DNA from: Epiperipatus broadwayi
Taxonomy: Eukaryota > Onychophora > Udeonychophora > Euonychophora > Peripatidae
Assembly (NCBI GenBank): GCA_028023455.1
Contig: JAQFVV010006200.1
Location: 1,127,238 to 1,191,237 of the forward strand
DNA length: 64,000 nt
Reading direction: 5' to 3'
The position numbers and the translations under genes were made by a program. Below are positions 22,230 to 34,560 of this stretch, one piece after another. The notes beneath the pieces are model-generated. The model saw only the letters and a program-made list of their open reading frames with translations, ran no database searches and had not been told where the DNA came from. Each line of letters begins with the position of its first letter. Within the stretch, counting starts at the first letter, position 1.

Positions 22230-24310
22230 GATTATATGGGTCTGTGTAAGACAATTTCTAATTTTGATTGGAACTGTTATATTCCTCAACAGATGTTAAT
22301 TATAACATGGATTTTTTTAATCAAGTATTTAATGATCTGATTGATTTTTATATACCAAAAAATGTGACTCTCACAATTATTATTTCCCTTTTTGGTTCTC
22401 AGATAAATTTTAAAAAATTATTAGAAGGAAATTGTATCATCATAAGCAGTACATTAAAACACGAAATATACTTTTTTACAATAATTTTGTTAATTATAGA
22501 AGATTGGTTAAAGCTATTCAGAAAATTGATTATCAAAACTATATTAAAAATATGGAGCTCAATTTGTCAGATAATCCTCAAGAATTTTTGTCTTTTGTTA
22601 AAAGTTCTGGCATTACCAAAAGAAAGTCTCAAATGGATTATAATTCATCTTTAAGTGCTGATGACTTCTCAGTTCACTTTTCTGAATTATTTGGAAATTC
22701 TCAACTGTCTGGGTTTAATTTGACTAATGAATGTTTTAATGATAGCATTTCTATTGATTGTTTCAACAATAGTGATATTATATTAGCTGCCAATACCTTC
22801 TTTCATTTTTAAAAGTTGTGCAGAATATATTGCTGCTTCTTTATGTTATATAATTTTTCCATTAAAAATTGTATTTTTTCTAATTCTCTTAAACTTGCCA
22901 AAGTTATACCTACTTTTAAAAATGATTCAAAAGATAATGTTAATAATTATAGACTAATTTTCATGCTTCATATAGTTGCACGTATATTTGAAAGATGTGT
23001 TTATAAATAAATAAAAAATTGTTAATGACATAAATAAGATTTTGGTTCCTGTGCAACATGGTTTTTTACCTGGTAGATCAACTGAAACTAATATTTTAAC
23101 AATAATTGATCATATTGCTAATGCCTTTGAAAATCAATGTCATTTAGATGTTATTTATTTTGATTTATCCAAAGCATTTGACAAGGTGGATCTTCCAGGT
23201 TGCTTTTCAAAATGTACAAATTAGGTTTTTTCTATAATTTGGTTGCATGGGTTGAATCTTTTATTAGGAAAAGAATGGCTTATGTAAAGTTTAAGAATAA
23301 TTCTTCTGATCCATATTATTATAATATAGGCGTACCTCAGGGCAGTATCCTTGCACCATTTCTGTTTAACATTTATATTAATGATTTGGGAGAGAGTTTG
23401 GAATTTTCACATATTTTATGCTATGCAGATGATTGTAAAATTTTTAGAAATATCAACTCAATTAATAATTGCATACTCTTACAAAAAGATATTAATAATT
23501 TTGTGAAATGGTGTAGAGATAATAAAATGGATATTAATATGGATAAATGTTCAACAGTTTCTTATTCTAAAAAATCTGAAATGATAATTTGTTCTTATTA
23601 TATTGAAGATCATAATATAAAATTTGTTGATATTTAGAAAGACCTTGGTATTATTTTTGCAAGCAATGGATCATTTCATCATCATATTGAAAATGTAGTA
23701 AATAAGGCTTTTAAAATTATGGGTGCAATTTTAAGGCATGGTAGACAATTTACTAGTTTTACAAAATATAAATTATTCCTCTCTTTGATTTTGCCTATTT
23801 TAGAATATGGATCTGTTGTTTGGAATTCGAGTTCCAAATGAGATATTATTAAAATTCAATTGGTTTATGATAAATTTTCTAAGTATATTAAGTTAAATGA
23901 CCATTATATATCTCTATCTGTTAGAAGAAAAATGAGAGATCTTAAAATTTTATATAACATTGTCAATCAGAAAATTATATTAACTAACAAAATTTCAAAT
24001 ATTACTTTTAATAATTGTTTACATAAAACATGTACATTTACTTTATTTTATATTAAAGTTTGTCACTCTAACTTATTAAAATTTTCACTTTTGTTTCATT
24101 TGCCCAATACCTATAATCATGATTTTACTAATGAAAATATTTTTACTTTAGACTTTAAAAAAATTTATTACTTATCTTATAAAAAAGTATGGCATATAAT
24201 CATATTAATAATTTGTCATTTATGTATATTATTTATGTATATTATTGTATAGTTGTTATGGGGCAATTTTGTAATTGGCTTAATGCTGTAGTTTTGTACG
24301 GTAAATAAAT

Positions 24311-24354
<44 letters not shown>

Positions 24355-24382
24355 TATTATTATTATTATTATTATTATTAAT
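22230..24382 (+). mobile_element. CR1/Jockey-type LINE, 5'-truncated, with (AAT)n tail
   Basis: A decayed pol reads across several frames and ends in GTACGGTAAATAAATTGAAT followed by (AAT)n at 24312-24355 and (ATT)n to 24382. A trinucleotide tail after an AATAAA-like region is common at the 3' end of CR1/Jockey-group LINEs. No endonuclease domain was recognised, so the copy is 5'-truncated or too decayed there. No TSD found because the 3' flank is a microsatellite. Confidence 0.8.
22432..24252 (+). pseudogene. LINE reverse transcriptase, frameshifted
   Basis: In order: an N-terminal region (NPQEFLSFVKSSG), RT fingers (LAKVIPTFKND, NNYRLIFML; the usual NYRPIS is altered), HGFLPGRSTETNIL, motif A with DVIYFDLSKAFDKVD near 23150-23190, motif B GVPQGSILAPFLFNIYINDL near 23325-23390, and motif C CYADDCKIF near 23420-23445 with the YADD catalytic pair intact. 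The thumb (KDLGIIFASNGSFHHHI) and LPILEYGSVVWN follow. Stops at 23008, 23222, 23635 and 23838 and frameshifts near 22814 and 23200 break it. Both catalytic Asp motifs survive, so the lesions are probably recent relative to the LINEs at 5.9 and 32 kb. Confidence 0.9.
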
Positions 24383-24395
24383 ATTATTATAATAT

Positions 24396-26480
24396 TGTAC
24401 CGGTATAAATCCACCACGCTCACTCATACACAGTACCCGAGTTCAAACCCAGTCCACGTTTAAGAAGAAATTCCAAAACGCCAGCTGAATTCAAACCCAA
24501 ACCCCGGTATGACTAACCGATGATGACTTTATAACAGCACGGGGTTATCCCTTTTCTAGCTCAGCTCAGAACATAGACTAATTCTTACAGTTAATGATAT
24601 ATATATTTATCAGACTCTAGATACTGGAACGGTCATTCATGTAACGTATATATTTAAGTTGCCAATACAGACAGTAAGTGGCTAAATAGACTCAGAGAGT
24701 AATAAAGGGGAGGACACAAAAATTTAATTAAGTAAATTGTTTAATAAGCAAAATATAAAGCATATAAATATAGTGTTAAATAAGACAAATAGAAAGCGGA
24801 TAAATATAGTGTTCAACATGAAAATACAAAGCATATAAATATAATGTTAACAGTACGGTAAGACTTCCATGAATCCTCTTGTATTTGACTACTAGTCTTT
24901 AGTAAACGTTTTATTTAGTAAACAAACTTATGCCAATAGCTGGGTAGTTAAATGATTGACGGGTGGTTAAGAGAATCAGAGTATTTGAGCACTGGAAAAA
25001 TATTTCTCTAAAGATTTTTATTAACTTATTTTATTAGAATAGGCTCGAGCCGTTACGTAGACGAACAGTTGGAGAATGGTTTTATAGAAAGACGACATAA
25101 AGGATAGATGTGCGGGTGGTTTTATATAAATACGACATGGAAGATAGATGAACTGGTGGTTGCCTGGATTCAAAAGCCCTACAGTAATCACTTGCGGTGC
25201 ATTAACGGAATACCGGGCGGCTTGTACTTTGACAAGGCTTAATGCCCCCAAGTAGCTCCGGGACACGACAACCAGCCGGGATCATTTCGAACCCCGGTGA
25301 TCCAAGAGATTACCGGGAAAGAAAAACTGCTTTCATTCCCCAATGGTAGAATGGCGAGACGCTAACTTCAGCGAAGGGAAGGCATTGCCACAGACATCAC
25401 GGACGAGAACTTGAAATGGATTTTTTAAAAGAAATTATATAAAACCTGGAAACTATTAGTCTGTTTCTACGCCACAGGCTGAGATCCTTATCCCAATAAA
25501 AACATAGCGAAATTAAACTGAAGGTGAAAAACAATAATTAGTTAATTTTACTCTGGGACTCCTAACCCTTCAGGTTGACAGGCGGTAGTGACAGTATTAA
25601 ATTATACAGGGAGTTATTTCTCAGATCAGACATGACATTACGATAACACTTTGAAACTATTATATATATTTAATATTGAAACTTAGATTGTAATTTTATA
25701 CCAACTTAACATAGAATAATAAAGTGATTTAACATTTACTAACTCGGAATGTGAAAGAATATTTAATTCAGAACATGAAATTACTTTTAAATTAAATTGA
25801 TCATTATTACACACTAGTTTACACATAGTTGGAAATATTACTATTGGCAATGTTTGTTTATGAAATAAGCAACATAAGAAAATATAAATGCATCCAGTTG
25901 AAATATTATTACTATTAATTACAATTTTATAAATGATTTCTAAAGACTAGAGCAGAGGATTAAAAAAAAAAAGAAAATTTACTGACAGATTAAACAATAG
26001 CATTATAAATGATATAAAAACTTACATATGATTCACTTGATTGATAACATTAAGCACGGAAGAAAATTAAAGTTCGTGTAACAAAGTTACTCTTCTTTCT
26101 TCATCCAGCTTGGCTTGTGACGAACGTAGGCGCGCATTTTTGAAAGTTATTTGTAAGGCATAGCTAATTTAGAGGTTGGAAGTTGGAAATTGTGAGTTAC
26201 GTGAAACATGATCAAACAGCGGCACGAGGATCCATATTGGCGGGCAGAGACCAGCTCCTGGCACTTAGCCCATCAACATTGCGATTCACTGGTAAACTTC
26301 TTAATAATAATGTTTGAATTATACTCAACTGCTGTGTTGTCTCGAGACTACTTCTCTCACACACCACAAAAGTTAGAATGTAAGTTTTTTTCTAAAATAG
26401 CCACTGCTGACCTCTCCGACTTGTTTTTGTTTTAGGCTCCTCCTACTTTTTCTAGCCTCTAGCGATGCAGCTTGACCAAC
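24396..26480. other. GC-richer block of unknown origin, with two short tandem arrays
   Basis: Starts TGTACCGGTATAAATCCACC right after the LINE microsatellite. It contains three ~30-bp tandem copies of AAATATAAAGCATATAAATA at 24750-24850 and two ~40-bp copies of AAAGACGACATAAAGGATAG at 25080-25158. It also has GGATCATTTCGAACCCCGGT, whose ends pair (GGATCA/TGATCC). No long frame; the 25021-25266 minus-strand frame has no recognisable domain. It could be a long solo LTR or a non-autonomous element. The 3' end is not defined. Confidence 0.35.
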
Positions 26481-26868
26481 AATCAATTATCTGTTTTTAG
26501 CAATCTTTTAATTTAATATGCCATTTTTAAATCGATACAGTAATTACATATCAAAATTCCTTACTAATTTTGAATACAACTTAATTGCTCTGAACATTTG
26601 TGCAATTAGATTTTAATTAAAAACACTGATCAAAGGAATGTGATTTTTGATCAGTATTTTTAAACGACTTTATACAATTTTAAAACTAAAATTTAAAACA
26701 AATACGCCCGCACTGAAACTTTAAATTAAATGATATAAATTCACAAACCACGCACACACGAATATTATTTCATGGTTTGTGACATTTATATACGGAAACT
26801 TTACATATTTATTTATAAACTATAGAATATATAACTAATTTATATTATAACTTAAAATAGACAAAATC
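26481..26868. other. AT-rich spacer
   Basis: Contains a small hairpin near 26617-26660 (AAAAACACTGATCAAA paired with TTTGATCAGTATTTTT). No gene seen. Confidence 0.5.
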
Positions 26869-27108
26869 TCACTGCGGGCGAACAGTAGTTTGAATTACCG
26901 TACATAAAAACACCTGAAACGAAGATCGGTTCTCCGATCTGTCTGTTTCAATATTACCCTTGAGAAACCTGAATTTTATATTCTCATGATCAGCCAGCCA
27001 TGATAACATTCTCTCAATATCAGAAGTAAAACTTATTGACATTATGAATTGTGTTAACTGCCATGAGCTTAGTTTGGTCTTGACTAAAGCCATTCATCTT
27101 AATGTTTA
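26869..27108 (-). other. possible coding exon, unconfirmed
   Basis: A minus-strand frame of 74 residues with balanced composition (SSWQLTQFIMSISF, ERMLSWLADHENIKF), unlike the Lys/Ile/Asn-rich noise frames nearby. On the minus strand an AG lies just before the start region, and TTTCAG|GTGTTT inside it could serve as a splice donor. I recognise no domain. It may equally be chance or an old element. Confidence 0.18.
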
Positions 27109-28767
27109 GATCAGGGTATTGATTTTATCAAATAATACCTTTCTAGTTAGATCTATGCCTTTTATACCTATATATATTTTAGTGACTGTGTAATAATACA
27201 GTACATTGATAATGGGGGAAAAAATCTGTCTTATCTGAGTTTTAATGAAATGATTATCGATCCATTTGAAGCCAAATTATTGTTTAGTTTGTGTTATATT
27301 GATTGTCTGGGTATTGCTTTTGAAGGAATTAAAATTTTTATTGGCCGTTTAACTTTTATGTAGAAATATCTAATGCTGAACTTAACATAAAACAACTAGT
27401 GTCTACACTGATGTATATTTAACTGGGAAGAGGTGTAAAAACACATTTAGTATTAAATTGCAAACACTGTAAATGTGAGCTTTGATATCATTAATCACAA
27501 TCCATCATAAAATAACAGTCCAGTCTTGCCTCAGTATGATATAAAATCTGTTAACCAATTTAGAATAATAACCCAAACTTAATAAATAATTTTAAACAAT
27601 GTTTTCAAAATAGCAATATGTTCGCACATGATTGTATGTATACTTTGTATGTATATATATGTGTGTGTGTATTCTTATTGCATTTATTATTCATTATGCC
27701 TAAATTTAAAAATATATTAAGAGGTTTTTTTTTAAACATATAATATTAAACTTTCAGAACGTTTTTTCCTTCACATTATTAAATTTATAATATGACTTGA
27801 ATGGTTGCATTAATAAATTTCTGAATTTTACGATTTTAACTATGATATTTATTGGAGCAAATTTATTTAGTCTTTTTATTTTATATTTTTAAAAGTTCGA
27901 CTTTAGTTTTCACAATGATCCAAAAAAAAATTTAAAAAAAAAAAACAGAGTTAAAAAATACATAGGTATCAAGAAAAAAAATATTTTTTTAAGAATCAAA
28001 GCAGAGACTTTGAATATGAAATAACTTAAATCATTCTTATATGAGTTTTTATGATTTCTAATTAGAGTAAATTTTTTTATTTTTTTTTATTTTATATTTT
28101 TAAAAGTATGATTTTAGTTTTCAATAAAACTGAACTTTCAAATTTACATGTGCAATAGTGTTTAAAATTTAAATCTATATCACAATTAATTTTTTATGTT
28201 CTTTCACATTTATATTTTTGATTTTGTATTATATTCTTTTCTGTTTAAATGGTTGTAATAAATAGTAAGTTTTCTACATTGATTTGAACATAAGATATCT
28301 TTGTCATCGAAGATGTAATCGATAATTTAGTTCTGTTGCCTGTTTCATTGTCATCAAATGAATTTGATTAAATCAACTAGCAGAAATCGTGTAATTAGAT
28401 ATGTGTTTTTATTTTATTTTATAAATCTGTTAACTCAGCAATAAACCAACTTTAACAAAAATCTCATTCGGAAATATATTATTAAGATTTATTGCTACAC
28501 CAGACATTTTTAAAGTGAACAAATTGTAGAATGAACCCCTTTTCTCATTAAATTAAAATAGTACAATGAATGTAATTGGCTGACATAGCATTACTACTAA
28601 ATACATATATTTCAATGTGGGGTGTAATTAATGAATTATATTTTGAATAGATTTTTGGAACCAATCACACTTTTTGTAGAAGATTTCTGCTGTAATTATA
28701 TTAAAAATGCTGTGGTAAAAATGTAATTATTATTATTATTATTCCACTATGACAACATAAATTACTT
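27109..28767. other. AT-rich spacer, no gene seen
   Basis: About 1.7 kb of T/A-rich sequence with GT dinucleotides near 27660 and poly-A/T runs. No coding or mobile-element signature recognised. Confidence 0.5.
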
Positions 28768-29165
28768 TGGATATTAATAATTTTTATTAGTTATTTGGTA
28801 GATTAGAAATTATCCATATAATGAATATTTCTGTACTATGCAAGGTAGGGATTGAATTCTGTCTTCTTTTAATACTTTGTGGAAGAATGGAATCATAAAC
28901 ATAAGACCAAAGCCATGTGAAAAATATATATGATCACCAAGATGCATACTTCATGCTGAACCAGCAGTCACCAGCTGTCTAGATTACATATCATTAATCA
29001 TTGTTTAGTACATATAGATAGAGAATTATTACAGTCCGACTGATAAGGGTCAAACTTATTGCCCTCACAACTTTGATGCAAACCACCTGGTGGATGTATA
29101 TTAATAATTTTTATTTGTCATTTAGTAGATGAAAATTTATCCATATAAAAAATACTATTTCTGCA
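28768..29165. mobile_element. SINE family C copy flanked by ~67-bp direct repeats
   Basis: TGGATATTAATAATTTTTAT ... ATCCATATAATGAATATTTC at 28768-28834 recurs at 29091-29165 with substitutions. Between them GAATTCTGTCTTCTTTTAAT, ATCATAAACATAAGACCA, GTGAAAAATATATATGATCA and CTTCATGCTGAACCAGCAGT match family C (also at 17870-18060 and 50165-50290). The direct repeats may be part of a tandem SINE or an old local duplication. Confidence 0.5.
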
Positions 29166-29929
29166 GCTTAATTATTTGTGAAATAGAGACTTTCTCCTGG
29201 TTCAAACTCAGAACCTCACATTAATTATCACTGCAGTTGCTCAAAAGTCTAGTAAACGAACAAATTCAAAAATGAATTACAATATTATATTGTGAAGCCA
29301 TAAAATGCGAAAAGAAAACTTGAAAATAAATATCGTATTGTCAATTTTAATTATAAAAAAGTGGTAACAGAATAAAAAATTTAAAAAAGGCATTAGTTTT
29401 TAAAATTCTATTATTGTTGCAATCCTCTATATAAAGTAGTGAGTTATTTAATTAATAAGATCCATAGAATATTTTATGTGTGAAGAAATTATTAATTATT
29501 TGTTGAAAACCCACAAACTTAATGTCAGTTTTTATTTAACAAACAAACAATAATAAAGCACTTCTTTTTGAGAAAACAATAACTTTCAATATCTAAATTC
29601 CATTACTATATATATAGATATCAGAGACAAGTGTTTTGATAGTATGTCTGGTGCACTGCATACATAATTAATTTTAAATAAATGTGTTATATATACGTCA
29701 CACATCTAATAAAGCTTTTTAAATTTATAGATATTATTTTTGGAGTAACTTTATATTAACATCATTATCAGCTATTCATCAAATGAAAATAGTCATTTTA
29801 AATACAGAAGCATTTGTAATTGATAGAAGATATGAGTTTAGATTGCATAAACTAGTCTAGGAAACATGAATAAGTCTACATGTATCACAAACTAAGTTTT
29901 TTATTTGACATTTTATAATGTAATCTTTA
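29166..29929. other. AT-rich spacer
   Basis: No gene or repeat structure recognised. Confidence 0.5.
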
Positions 29930-30140
29930 ATCATAACTTTGCTTGCTTTATTTTTATAAATTATAACATATTTTTAAAATCAAATGGTACAACTTCATAA
30001 GTCCATCTATTTTTAAAAAATTTCAATAAAATTTTGTACATTTCATCTCCATATTTCAAACCTTTTCCAGTAATCCTATCAGAACTCGTAGTCTTTATTT
30101 TTAAGACTGCCAAAAAGTATTATAATTTCTTTAACTGGAT
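29930..30140 (-). mobile_element. RTE-like LINE fragment
   Basis: TCAAATGGTACAACTTCATAAGTCCATCTAT and the following ATTTCATC..., CTTTATTTTTAAGA blocks match 32960-33090 in the larger LINE copy (TGAATGGCACAACTTTATGGGTCCAG, TTTCATC, CTTCATTTTTAAGA). The same block is also at 51300-51410. Same minus orientation in all three. Confidence 0.65.
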
Positions 30141-30479
30141 ATGCCTAATTAAGTCTAAATTAAAGCAAGAATATTATTAAAATAAAACAACTTATGACTT
30201 ATTCAGAATATATGCAAAATACTTTTTCATCATCATTATATTAATAAATAGTAATAATAAACAGCCAATCAAAAATGAGTATTGCTATTACAACTTTAAA
30301 AAATGAGAGAGAAAAAGGAAAGAAAAGAGAAGAGAGATGGGGAAAAAACTTTTAGGAATGAGTTTTGCAATAACTATGCAAACAAATATATAACCCACAA
30401 ACACTCCCTTGTATAGAACATGTTGGTCCAATTTTTGTTGACTTGTTATTTTAGTCTCCTCATGAAAAAACATTTCTTT

Positions 30480-30788
30480 CTGAAATATTTCAACATCATG
30501 TCCAACTGTAGTTCTCCAATATCTTCAACTTCTTTAGAATGTCTTTGAGATATTCTTTATGATGTACATGGGGTTTATCTTTCCTATAAAACTCATATTT
30601 AAGTTCATCATAAAACATCTTTTTATTCTATTGTTCATTCATTTTACATGTCCAACCCAATGAAGATGTGATTTTACAATAGTGGATTCAATAGTATCAC
30701 ACCTATCAAGCTGAAGAATATATTGAATGGTTTTACAATCTTACCATTCTATTTTTAAAGTTTTATGTAGCATCCTTAAATAAAACTT
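30480..30788 (-). pseudogene. C-terminal part of an RTE-like LINE pol (continues the frame at 31940-34560)
   Basis: On the minus strand this reads FYLRMLHKTLKIEW, then ESTIVKSHLHWVGHVK, NNRIKRCFM and further on HHKEYLKDILKKLK with frameshifts. In RTE-like LINEs such LxWxGHVxRM and LKDxLK blocks lie at the C terminus, after the RT thumb. The preceding part of the same protein ends at about 31940, so the gene is split by the transposon at 30789-31939. Confidence 0.75.
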
Positions 30789-31248
30789 GGTACTACATTG
30801 TCTGATCATCCACACCACTCGATGGTGCTGTTTCCATGCTAAAGCACTGAAATATGCTGTTTACAAGGCCATTCATAGATCCTATGGAAACTGTTCAAAC
30901 ACTAAGACATTGTTGAAGTGCACCCTTCACCCAACACCACTAGCATGTGAACATTATTAGTGATGAGTTATGACACTCTCTATAGACATTACTCTTGACT
31001 GTTGTACAGTGTATGATATGAAGGTTTCTGTAGTTGTAATGTCAAAAAGTATATTAGAACAGATTTTTTTTTTTGGTTAAATGTATTGTAATTTATGTGA
31101 GTTAGTAAAAATTGTATCGAATTCTCAAACACCCCTATTTTTGGTCTCAGGGGTCACAATTCACTAAATGAGGAGTGTAAATCACGATTCGGCAAAGTCA
31201 TGCACTTTTCGATATTTTTTCGAGATCAAAACAGTTAAATGGCGGATG

Positions 31249-31593
31249 ACCATTCGGCATTAAAGTTTTTAGATTTACCTGCTACAGAAGCAGATGTGGT
31301 GGCCTTCCTTCAACCAAAAAAAAATTTTACCCACCCAGAAAAACTGTAATTGTGGTGGTTTAATAAAATTAAGGCATTGTCAAACATCTGAAATGAAATG
31401 TCAATCACATCAATGTTGCCGAAGGTGTTCCATTCGATCATAAAACGTGGTTTGAGGGCTGCCAAATATTTATTATTGGAGCTGGGCTGAGCTTACAGTG
31501 AAGCATATTGGAGCTGAGTTGGAAATGTATCAAAATGCCATAAGGAATATGATGACAGCTCTTAAAGAGCTATGTCAAGAAAGCCTTGTTTAA
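31249..31593 (+). pseudogene. ISXO2/Merlin-like transposase, N-terminal part, frameshifted
   Basis: Begins MADDHSALKFLDLPATEADV at 31249. A zinc-ribbon-like Cys/His stretch follows after a frameshift (CQTSEMKCQSHQCCRRC), then KTWFEGC in another frame, and WAELTV and ELEMYQNAI further on, ending LKELCQESLV at a stop at 31591-31593. ISXO2/Merlin (IS1016-type) transposases show a similar order: N-terminal region, zinc ribbon, R-KGTWFEGSKLP-type motif, then YLW..EL and a VDW.N..REVC-like block. At least two frameshifts, and the DDE catalytic core downstream is missing, replaced by A-rich DNA. Identification rests on motif order only. Confidence 0.6.
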
Positions 31594-31599
31594 AAGTAA

Positions 31600-31870
31600 A
31601 AAAGCAATTTCTATGTATTTATTTATAAATAAAAACATGGTAAATGACAAAAAAAAAAAGTTTTTGACTGAAAAAAAAAGTTTCTTAAGAAAAAAAAAAG
31701 ACCGGAAAAAAAAAATATTTAAAAAAAAAGACAATGTTTTAAAAAGCCAAAAAAAAATTATTTATTTTTATGAAATATACATAAAACCAATTAAAAAAAT
31801 AAAACAAAACAAAAAATCAAACAAATCCAAAAATTAAAAACATAAATCAACAAAATAAAAACAACTAACG
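31600..31870. repeat. A-rich low-complexity stretch inside the Merlin-like element
   Basis: Runs of AAAAAAAAAG and AAAAACAAAA dominate. The lysine-rich frame at 31586-31837 reflects composition and is not a gene. Confidence 0.75.
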
Positions 31871-31939
31871 TTATATCTATTTGTTTTTCACTAGCAACAG
31901 CCCCATCGAGCGATGTGGATGATTCGATGATGTATTACT

Positions 31940-34560
31940 GAAACTTTTCCAATGCCTATATATTGCAGTAGAGTGTCAAAATTTCACATCTATACAATAA
32001 ATTAGATAAAATAATAATAACTCTAACTACAGCTAACTTAGTTGCAGTGGTTATTTCCATACAGTAAAATACTCTACCTTTTAACTTGTTAAAAGCAGCA
32101 ACAGCTGTGCATTGGAGTCAACTACTAAAGTATTTAAACTGATTTATATTCTCAATATGATTATCATCCAAATTGAAAGTCACTGAGGATTTTTCTTCCA
32201 TCTCTGGCTGATAAAGAACATGGATTTTTTTAATATTATTTAATAAACCAAGATCTTTATAAGTTTCATTCAAAACATTAAAAACATTCTGTAAATCATC
32301 TTTTAAACTCACAAAAATAGCACACTTATCAGTATATTGTGAATCCAAATTCCCCCACCTCAAAAAAAAAACTATTGTTTAATCTTTTAATTAAATTAAA
32401 AATTCCACCAACAAACTTCTATCATATCTTGATTTCTATTTATTAAGCCATCTGTAAATAATCCTAAAGACCACTATTGTAAAAATTAAAAACAATGTTG
32501 AATCAGATACACATCTTGTTAAATACCAATTTCATTTCAAATGCCTGTTTTTCCACCTGTAATAATATAATAACACTTTCTCTCATTCCGTCAAGCAGAA
32601 GCTATATAATAAAAATAAATTTCATGATCAACCAACTAATATCAAACAATGCTATAGATCTGTCCTATTAACTGAATCAAAGGCCTTGACCAAATCAATA
32701 AAAATAAAATATAAATCATTTCTTTCTCTTAACACTCTTCTTGCATTTGCCTGCCAGCAAAAATCTATAGTACCTTTTAATTCTCTAAAATCACAAGAAT
32801 TTTCTGGAAACCATTGATCTACAATAAGAAGCAAACTATTCAACAAAAATTCTTGAAAATACTTTTGGCATAGTTACTAATAATGATATTCCATGATAAT
32901 TACCATATTTTATCTATTCCCTTTGTTTTTTAAATTGTAACAATAAAAGCATCCTTAAGATTGAATGGCACAACTTTATGGGTCCAGATATTTGTAAAAA
33001 AATTACAATATTTTTGAATCGCTACTATATTTTAAAACTTCTCCGTATATTTCATCAGAAACTGCAGCTTTTCTTCATTTTTAAGATTACAAAGAGTTAT
33101 TTTGGCTTTATTAATATAGATATCTTTATCCAAATCTAAATGAGTATATAAAATGGATATATTATTAAAAATTCATCATCTCAATTTTTGTATCATTATT
33201 CACAAAATAATCAAAATATTCTATCTGTTCAAAATTGTTAGATTTAATAGAATTGTAATACCATTTCTCAGGTCCATATGATGTTTTCAATGCATCAAAA
33301 AAAAATCTAGAATGACCACAATCAGTAAATGTCTGTATCTTCTTTGCAATTTTAATCCAACAGTCATTTTTAAGTCTTCTTGTTAATCATTGAATTTACA
33401 GCTTCAGATTTTTAGATTTATTATAAAATTCCACATTTAATCTATTAATTTATCAAACAGAGAATGCCACATATTTCTTTTTAATTAAATTACTAGTAAT
33501 AAAATCATTGTTAGAGAACCAGTCATAATTCTTCTTTTTAGTGGACCCCAAAATAGATTTACTGTATTCATAACACACTCTTTAAGACAACTCCAAGCTT
33601 TAATAACAGTCATAAAGATCCAAATTAACAAATTTTTGTGTTTAATAGCTGTTGAAATTTAGTAAATATAGTAGATTCTTTTAAAGAACAAACAAATTTT
33701 TTAGCAAATATGATTGGAATAATAATGCAACTATCATGTTCCTCTTCATGTGTACTAATCTGTGATCTGATCAATAATATGAGCTTGTGAGTGCTTAAGT
33801 AATGTAAACTTCCTCTTGCATTATAAGTCCTAACAATAATACAATCTATTAAATGCCATTGTTTTGAGTATGGATGCATCCATGTTTATTTGTAGTGGTT
33901 TTTCTGTGTAAACAAAGCATTTGTGATAGTCTACCCATGTGCAATGTGTAAATTTAATTATAAACTATTTGAATTTATAACTCCAATACCATTACTTCCA
34001 ACAACTTTTGTGAAAAATCTACTATTTGTATCAATATGTGCATTAAAGTCTCCAAGAAAGTAAAATCAATCTTTTAATGGTATTGTTTTAGGCAAAAAAA
34101 AGTCCTTCTTTTCTAAATTCTCTGCAGCTAAGATTGGAGCATAAGCAATAACAAAATAAACACTAATACTATTATGCAAAGCAAGCTTTAAGATCATTAT
34201 CCTTTTATGATACAATGGGGAATTCCAACAATAGAAGATACTAAATTAGATTTTACAGCAAATCCATACCATGTGTACACTTTTCTTTCACAGACTAATC
34301 TGCCTTTCCAAAAAACTTGTATCTATCCATCTCCTGCAATAAACTTCCTAGCTTTGGAATATGAGTTTTTCTAAGAGCAATCATATCAATATTAAATCCT
34401 GACAGTTCCTTAGTCACAAGTGCAATCATTCTCCTTTTGGGTTTTAAAGAGTTTGTATCAGGTAAAGTTTGCACATTCCATGCACCTATACTACTGATAC
34501 TATTCTTATTTTTTCTACCACTGAAATGAGTAATCTTTTAAGTGTGACAACCTAGACAGA
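31940..34560 (-). pseudogene. RTE/BovB-like LINE pol: endonuclease and reverse transcriptase
   Basis: Read on the minus strand from about 34500 downwards. The apurinic endonuclease start (WNVQTLPDTNSLKPKRRMIA) is at about 34490-34420. The catalytic GDFNAHIDTNSR is near 34057-34025, and WIHPYSKQWHLIDCIIVR is near 33890-33830. The RT follows with NSLLLIVDQWFPENSCDFRE, motif A FIDLVKAFDSVN near 32706-32668, and motif C degenerated from YADD to YTDK near 32345-32310, followed by LGLLNNIKKIHVLYQP. The frame then continues as KLKGRVFYC, LLYRCEILTLY and stops at the transposon boundary near 31940. Many stops and frameshifts. The C terminus is at 30480-30788. The endonuclease-RT style matches CFDP2/RTE-type LINEs (family inference). 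Confidence 0.85.

Larger units (their letters stand above)
30789..31939 (+). mobile_element. Merlin/ISXO2-like DNA transposon nested in a LINE
   Basis: Terminal inverted repeats of about 44 bp. The left begins GGTACTACATTGTCTGATCA, and the right, read inwards, begins AGTAATACATCATCGAATCA. The inner 28 bp (30805-30832 against 31896-31923, starting ATCATCCACA) match at 25 of 28 positions. Both flanks carry AAACTT, a possible imperfect remnant of an 8-bp TSD. The LINE coding sequence stops on one side and resumes on the other, which independently supports an insertion. Total 1151 bp, with a broken transposase in the middle and a poly-A-rich stretch at 31600-31870. Confidence 0.75.

Noticed and set aside
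24242-24427. Asn/Tyr-rich minus-strand frame
   Set aside because: It is the translation of the (AAT)n/(ATT)n microsatellite at the LINE tail.
31586-31837. Lysine-rich frame of 83 residues
   Set aside because: It is made of AAA codons from an A-rich stretch in the Merlin-like element.
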